64,000 nt of DNA from Chryseobacterium sp. (GTDB taxonomy: Bacteria; Bacteroidota; Bacteroidia; Flavobacteriales; Weeksellaceae). The notes below the pieces were generated by a model that was given only the letters and a program-made list of their open reading frames with translations, had not been told where the DNA came from and ran no database searches. The DNA is taken from NCBI GenBank assembly GCA_031286615.1, contig JAITUA010000022.1, positions 1 through 64,000 on the forward strand, in the 5' to 3' direction. Below, one piece after another: positions 60,498 to 64,000 of this stretch. How positions within the stretch are numbered: position 1 is the stretch's first letter; the number at the start of each line of letters is the position of its first letter. The position numbers and the translations under genes were made by a program.

Positions 60498-62723
60498 ATG
60501 AAAAAAACGATTTTCGCTCTATCCTTATTAAGCTCTGTTTTTGCTTTTTCACAGGAAAAAAATAATAAACCTCAGGAAAAGCAAATTGAAGGTGTAGTCA
60601 TCACTAAAACTAAAAAAGCAGTTGAACAAAAGGCAGACCGTACTATTTTTGACTTTTCTGAGCAACCCCAGCTGAATAATGGAAACGTTTTGGAAGGAAT
60701 AAAAAAACTTCCGGGACTTGTATCTACTGATATCGCAGGAATGATGTACCAGGGAAAAATGCTGGAAGTATATCTTAACGGAAGACCTTTAAACATTACT
60801 TCTAATGAATTGAACTCCTTCCTTGAAGGAATGCCTGCCAATTCTGTGGAAAGAATTGAAGTGATCACCCAGCCAGGTGCTGAGTTTCCGGCAACTTCCG
60901 GAGGTGCGATCATGAATATCATCACTAATAAAAACGCTAATAAATATTTAACTGCTACTTATTCAGGAAATTATTCTTTCACGAATTACGACAAGTATAG
61001 AAGCAGAACGACCAACTCAGTAAATTTAAATGCCAGAAATAAATATTTCGGATGGCAGCTGAATGTGGGCCAAAACTACCGTGAAAGTATGCTGAATGGT
61101 CAGCAGGATGAGCTTTTAACAAGTCACACCGACAGATATGGACGTGGATATTTTGCAAAATCCGGATTAACTTTTGATTTAGGGCAGGACAGATTGTTAT
61201 TAAACTACGACATTTATCACAACAATAATGATAACTATACTTTAAGCGACGGACATGGAGATTTACCTTTCAAGAGAAATCTGAAGGATTTAAGAGAAGC
61301 TTTCTATACTTCTTCGGATGTTGCCCATACCAATACTTTGAGACAGGAAGCCGTGGTAAGCTATCAGAAACGTTTTGCTGATAAATCTCAAAAACTGGAC
61401 TTCCAGTTTGGGTATACAAGATCAGACAGTAAATTTTCTCAGGATAATTACTTTCAGGATGGGACATTTGTAAATTATCCCAATGAACCTCTTGACAGCC
61501 CTACCAATGGCTTAAAAGATATTCTGAATAATGAATCTGTGATGAATATTGCCAACTTCAAAGTAGATTATGCCCAGCCTATCAAACTTCTTGATGGCGG
61601 AAAGGTAAGTTTTGGAGGATTGTATGAAAAACAGGATTACGATACAGAAAGTTTTGGATTAACCAATCTTGAATATCAGAGACAGACTGCTTCAACTTAT
61701 CTGGAATTCCAGGCAAAATTGAAAAAGTTTGATTTCACATTGGGTTCCCGTGCTGAAAACTATGATATTTCCGGGGTAACAAGATATTTTGATAAGGATG
61801 CAAAACTTGTACAGGCTAATTTGATTCCTTTCAATAAGTTTAAACTTTTCCCGAACGCAAGTGTGCAGTATAACATGATGAATCAGGTTTATATTGCCGC
61901 GAATTACAACAGAAAAATCAGTTTACCAAGTATTTCTGCCTTAAACCCGAATAACGTAACGTTCTCCGGACCAAGTACGGAGGTAAACGGTAACCCGAAT
62001 CTACAGCCCACAATTTTTGATAATTATGAAATAAAAGTATCAGCTTTTGATTATGCATTTATCGGGTATAGTGTAAGCTCGGCAAGTAATCAGGTGGCAC
62101 AGATCATCAGAAAAGACGGAAGAAAACTTTTTAATGAGCAGGTGAATATTTCAAATATGAAAATTCACAACTTCAACGTGGGATTGCCGGTTCCTTTTAT
62201 GATTTTCAGCAAACCTATGAGTGAGATTATGAAGTTCGATTTCAACCCTGATAAAATTAACTTCATGTACCTATATGCTGGTTATCAAAAACATGAAATC
62301 GACAATCTGAACAATAAAGGGTTCTGGATTTTCAATATCATGACTCAGATTCTTTTGCCTAAAGATATCAAAATGACAGCCAATTACAGCTATCTGACAC
62401 CAAAGGCAGGATATTTCTACTTCACGGCAGAGAAACCATTCAACAACTCTCTTGATATCACATTGACGAAGAAGTTTATGAACAACCGTCTGACATTATC
62501 TGTTTTCGCGAATGATATTTTCAACGGACAGATGATGCAGGTACGTTCTAACCCGCCATCAGGAACACCGGTAATGATCAGCAGTAAATATGACACGAGA
62601 AATTTCGGATTTTCTATCAACTATAAAATTCCGACAAGAAATAAACTGGCAAAAGAGGATCCAAACATCCTGAACCAAACCAAAAAAGAGGATAACGGAG
62701 GTGTAATGCAACAGGCACAATAA
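60498..62723 (+). CDS. TonB-dependent-receptor-like outer-membrane barrel protein
   Basis: A 741-residue protein: signal peptide (1-20, ending AFSQ), a plug-like domain with EGVVITKTK, LEVYLNGRPLN, NSVERIEVITQPGAEFPATSGGAIMNIITNK, and a large C-terminal barrel that matches the outer-membrane beta-barrel family seen in many Bacteroidetes. It has no N-terminal CarboxypepD-like domain. Ligand unknown. It has its own terminator. Confidence 0.85.
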   Translation: MKKTIFALSLLSSVFAFSQEKNNKPQEKQIEGVVITKTKKAVEQKADRTIFDFSEQPQLNNGNVLEGIKKLPGLVSTDIAGMMYQGKMLEVYLNGRPLNITSNELNSFLEGMPANSVERIEVITQPGAEFPATSGGAIMNIITNKNANKYLTATYSGNYSFTNYDKYRSRTTNSVNLNARNKYFGWQLNVGQNYRESMLNGQQDELLTSHTDRYGRGYFAKSGLTFDLGQDRLLLNYDIYHNNNDNYTLSDGHGDLPFKRNLKDLREAFYTSSDVAHTNTLRQEAVVSYQKRFADKSQKLDFQFGYTRSDSKFSQDNYFQDGTFVNYPNEPLDSPTNGLKDILNNESVMNIANFKVDYAQPIKLLDGGKVSFGGLYEKQDYDTESFGLTNLEYQRQTASTYLEFQAKLKKFDFTLGSRAENYDISGVTRYFDKDAKLVQANLIPFNKFKLFPNASVQYNMMNQVYIAANYNRKISLPSISALNPNNVTFSGPSTEVNGNPNLQPTIFDNYEIKVSAFDYAFIGYSVSSASNQVAQIIRKDGRKLFNEQVNISNMKIHNFNVGLPVPFMIFSKPMSEIMKFDFNPDKINFMYLYAGYQKHEIDNLNNKGFWIFNIMTQILLPKDIKMTANYSYLTPKAGYFYFTAEKPFNNSLDITLTKKFMNNRLTLSVFANDIFNGQMMQVRSNPPSGTPVMISSKYDTRNFGFSINYKIPTRNKLAKEDPNILNQTKKEDNGGVMQQAQ

Positions 62724-62741
62724 TTCTTCATATAACAGAAT

Positions 62742-62775
62742 AAAAATAAGCGTAAAATGATTTACGCTTATTTTT
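62742..62775 (+). terminator. Terminator after the barrel protein gene
   Basis: AATAAGCGTAAA and TTTACGCTTATT form a perfect 12-bp stem with loop ATGA, followed by more T (to 62780). Confidence 0.9.
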
Positions 62776-62787
62776 TTTTTACAGAAT

Positions 62788-62812
62788 AGGTTTTGGCTAA
62801 AGCCAACGGATG
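62788..62812. repeat. Dispersed GGCTAAAGCC repeat, copy 3
   Basis: GGTTTTGGCTAAAGCCAACGG, followed by an A/T tail. Only the first half of copy 1 (25331) is present; the GCGGGC stem is absent. Confidence 0.65.
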
Positions 62813-62836
62813 ATTTTATAAAAGTAAAACAGGTTA

Positions 62837-62953
62837 TCTCAAAAGTAAAATAAAATTGCCTTTTTGTCATTCTGACGAAGGAAGAATCTTATTAATAAAA
62901 AGCGTATGAGATTCTTCACTACACTTCATTTCGTTCAGAATGACACTTTTGAG
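62837..62953. repeat. Nested inverted repeat of the GTCATTCTGA family
   Basis: Outer arms TCTCAAAAGT (62837-62846) and ACTTTTGAGA (62944-62953), inner arms GTCATTCTGA (62866-62875) and TCAGAATGAC (62935-62944), and inside these AGAATCT / AGATTCT. The inner part resembles the MITE-like element at 5910-5986. No coding capacity. Confidence 0.6.
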
Positions 62954-63019
62954 ACAGCCTTTCCTATTGATAGTAAAATGGTGTTATTTGTGAAAACATT
63001 AGTGATAGTAGTGTTTACA

Positions 63020-63727
63020 TCAAAAATCTATCGTCTGAAATCTCCAGTTCAGTGTATCTACCAATGTCAGCTGATTGATACTTACCGGAAGATCTGTTAT
63101 AATTTTCAGCGTCTGAAGAGCCATCATGCTGCCAATTATTCCTGGAAGAGCTCCCAAAACGCCAAGGCTGTCACAATCCGGCATATCCTCATCGAAAGGC
63201 GGTTCTGGAAAAATATCCCTTAAATTTTTACTCCCGTTATGATTAAATACAGCTGTCTGTCCTGAGAATCCGAGAATACTTCCGTAAACCAGAGTTTTTT
63301 TTAATTTTACACAAGTGTCATTCACCAGGTATCTTGTGGAAAAGTTGTCTGATCCGTCAACGATAACATCGTACTGAGAAATTATTTCTTCAGCGTTTTT
63401 TTCATTGAGTTTTTCCTCAATCCCATTCAATGTAACCTGATGATTGAGTTCTTTTACAAATATTTCTGCACTCTTTACTTTGGATAATCCTACTCTATTT
63501 TCGGTATGGATGATCTGTCTGTTCAGATTATGAAGTTCTATCTCATCAAAGTCTGCAATTCCCAGAGTTCCTACTCCTGCGGCGGCCAGATATTGAATAA
63601 TAGGACTCCCCAAACCTCCTGCACCTATGACAAGGACTTTTGAAGCCATTATTTTCTTTTGGCCTTCCAAGCCTATTTCTTCAATAAATATCTGCCGGCT
63701 GTATCGTGAAAAATGATCTTTTTTCAT
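63020..63727 (-). CDS. thiF: ThiF/MoeB/HesA-family adenylyltransferase
   Basis: A 235-residue E1-like enzyme: nucleotide site VIGAGGLGSPIIQYLAAAGVG, acidic site IADFDEIELHNLNRQIIHTE, and DGSDNFSTRYLVND. It should adenylate the C-terminal glycine of a sulfur carrier (ThiS or similar). The zinc CxxC pairs of E. coli ThiF/MoeB are missing, but a Cys in PDCDSLGVLG is kept. It follows the thiH gene end by 111 bases on the same strand, which supports thiF over moeB. Confidence 0.85.
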   Translation of the reverse strand: MKKDHFSRYSRQIFIEEIGLEGQKKIMASKVLVIGAGGLGSPIIQYLAAAGVGTLGIADFDEIELHNLNRQIIHTENRVGLSKVKSAEIFVKELNHQVTLNGIEEKLNEKNAEEIISQYDVIVDGSDNFSTRYLVNDTCVKLKKTLVYGSILGFSGQTAVFNHNGSKNLRDIFPEPPFDEDMPDCDSLGVLGALPGIIGSMMALQTLKIITDLPVSINQLTLVDTLNWRFQTIDF

Positions 63728-63838
63728 AATTATATTTGAACCATTAAGATTCTTTAAGTTGGTAAGGAAAGTTAAGTTGAGCTTCGCTTTATCTTAACTA
63801 AGCTTCACCCCTTCAAATTTCTTAATGGTTTAAAAATT
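63728..63838. repeat. Palindromic spacer between thiH and thiF
   Basis: AACCATTAAGAT near 63740 is complementary to the sequence around CTTAATGGTT (63821-63830), and the interior GTTAAG ... CTTAAC pairs as well. The wording (CATTAAG, AGCTTCGCTT, TAAGCTTCAC) is typical of dispersed intergenic repeats in flavobacteria. It could also stabilise or attenuate the thi transcript. Confidence 0.45.
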
Positions 63839-64000
63839 TTAAATTCCACTATAAACAGAATCCCAATCTTTCATGACGGGATCGTAGCCGGCTTTTTTAA
63901 TCATGAGTCTGATGTCATCCATACTTCGTTCGTCACTGGTTTCAAACTGTTCCAGAGATTCTTTGTCTACGGCATAGCCGCCAGGATTGGTTTTTGAGCC
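63839..64000 (-). CDS. thiH: 2-iminoacetate synthase ThiH, C-terminal end
   Basis: The last 54 codons of a minus-strand gene that continues beyond the window. The translated end reads LEQFETSDERSMDDIRLMIK and AGYDPVMKDWDSVY, the well-conserved ThiH tail. ThiH is a radical SAM enzyme that makes 2-iminoacetate from tyrosine for the thiazole ring. Only the C-terminus is visible, so the cluster-binding motif cannot be checked. Confidence 0.87.
   Translation of the reverse strand, partial: GSKTNPGGYAVDKESLEQFETSDERSMDDIRLMIKKAGYDPVMKDWDSVYSGI

Noticed and set aside
60498-62723. Second riboswitch-controlled receptor
   Set aside because: The leader was read for TPP, cobalamin and SAM cores and none was found.

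Overview
The window comes from a member of the Bacteroidota, most likely a Chryseobacterium or close relative (Flavobacteriia, Weeksellaceae). This is judged from the low-GC AT-rich spacers, Bacteroidetes-type promoter boxes (TTTG ... TAnnTTTG), SusC/OMP-type receptors, PepSY-like proteins, HU-CCDC81 and the flexirubin-type pigment genes. No ribosomal RNA, tRNA, CRISPR array, prophage or intact insertion sequence was seen.

Layout. (1) 1-2120, minus strand: a lipoprotein with a C-terminal JAMM/JAB-type metalloprotease signature, followed by two tandem copies of a small secreted protein; the second copy runs off the left edge. (2) 2281-25146: a gene cluster for a flexirubin-type aryl polyene. 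It holds a possible XRE regulator, a KS-like mini-protein, two acyl carrier proteins, a KS-alpha/KS-beta pair, a second ketosynthase, FabG-type reductase, hotdog dehydratase, tyrosine ammonia-lyase-like enzyme, flavin halogenase-like protein, CrtI-like oxidoreductase, an AMP-ligase, acyltransferases and envelope proteins (LolA-like, deacetylase, GT2-DUF2062). The aromatic amino acid lyase would make the coumarate-type starter, the ligase would activate it, and the KS/KR/DH set would extend it on ACP. The dialkylresorcinol genes (darA/darB) are not in the window. (3) 25597-32510: ileS (with an altered GxHH signature), a DksA-like protein, small proteins, lspA, a SanA-like protein and trpS. (4) 32580-37796: a two-component system with PepSY-like targets, a HAD phosphatase, an ECF sigma factor and an outer-membrane-like protein. 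(5) 37881-41970: metK behind a SAM-II-like riboswitch, then divergent oxyR and catalase. (6) 42076-50976: enoyl-CoA hydratase, dCMP deaminase, XerC/D recombinase, NUDIX hydrolase, a three-gene lipoprotein/haem operon, a 2-hydroxyacid dehydrogenase, a thioesterase and an HU-CCDC81 protein. (7) 51180-64000: a TonB-dependent receptor under a TPP riboswitch, a WG-repeat protein, two consecutive aconitases (acnB, acnA), a gene remnant, a large outer-membrane barrel protein, and the thiF/thiH end of a thiamine operon.

Intergenic DNA is rich in small dispersed palindromic repeats: a GGCTAAAGCC family, a GTCATTCTGA family with terminal inverted repeats, degenerate octamer arrays, and a heptamer tandem array just before the trpS promoter. 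Calls rest on reading motifs by eye; no database search was run.
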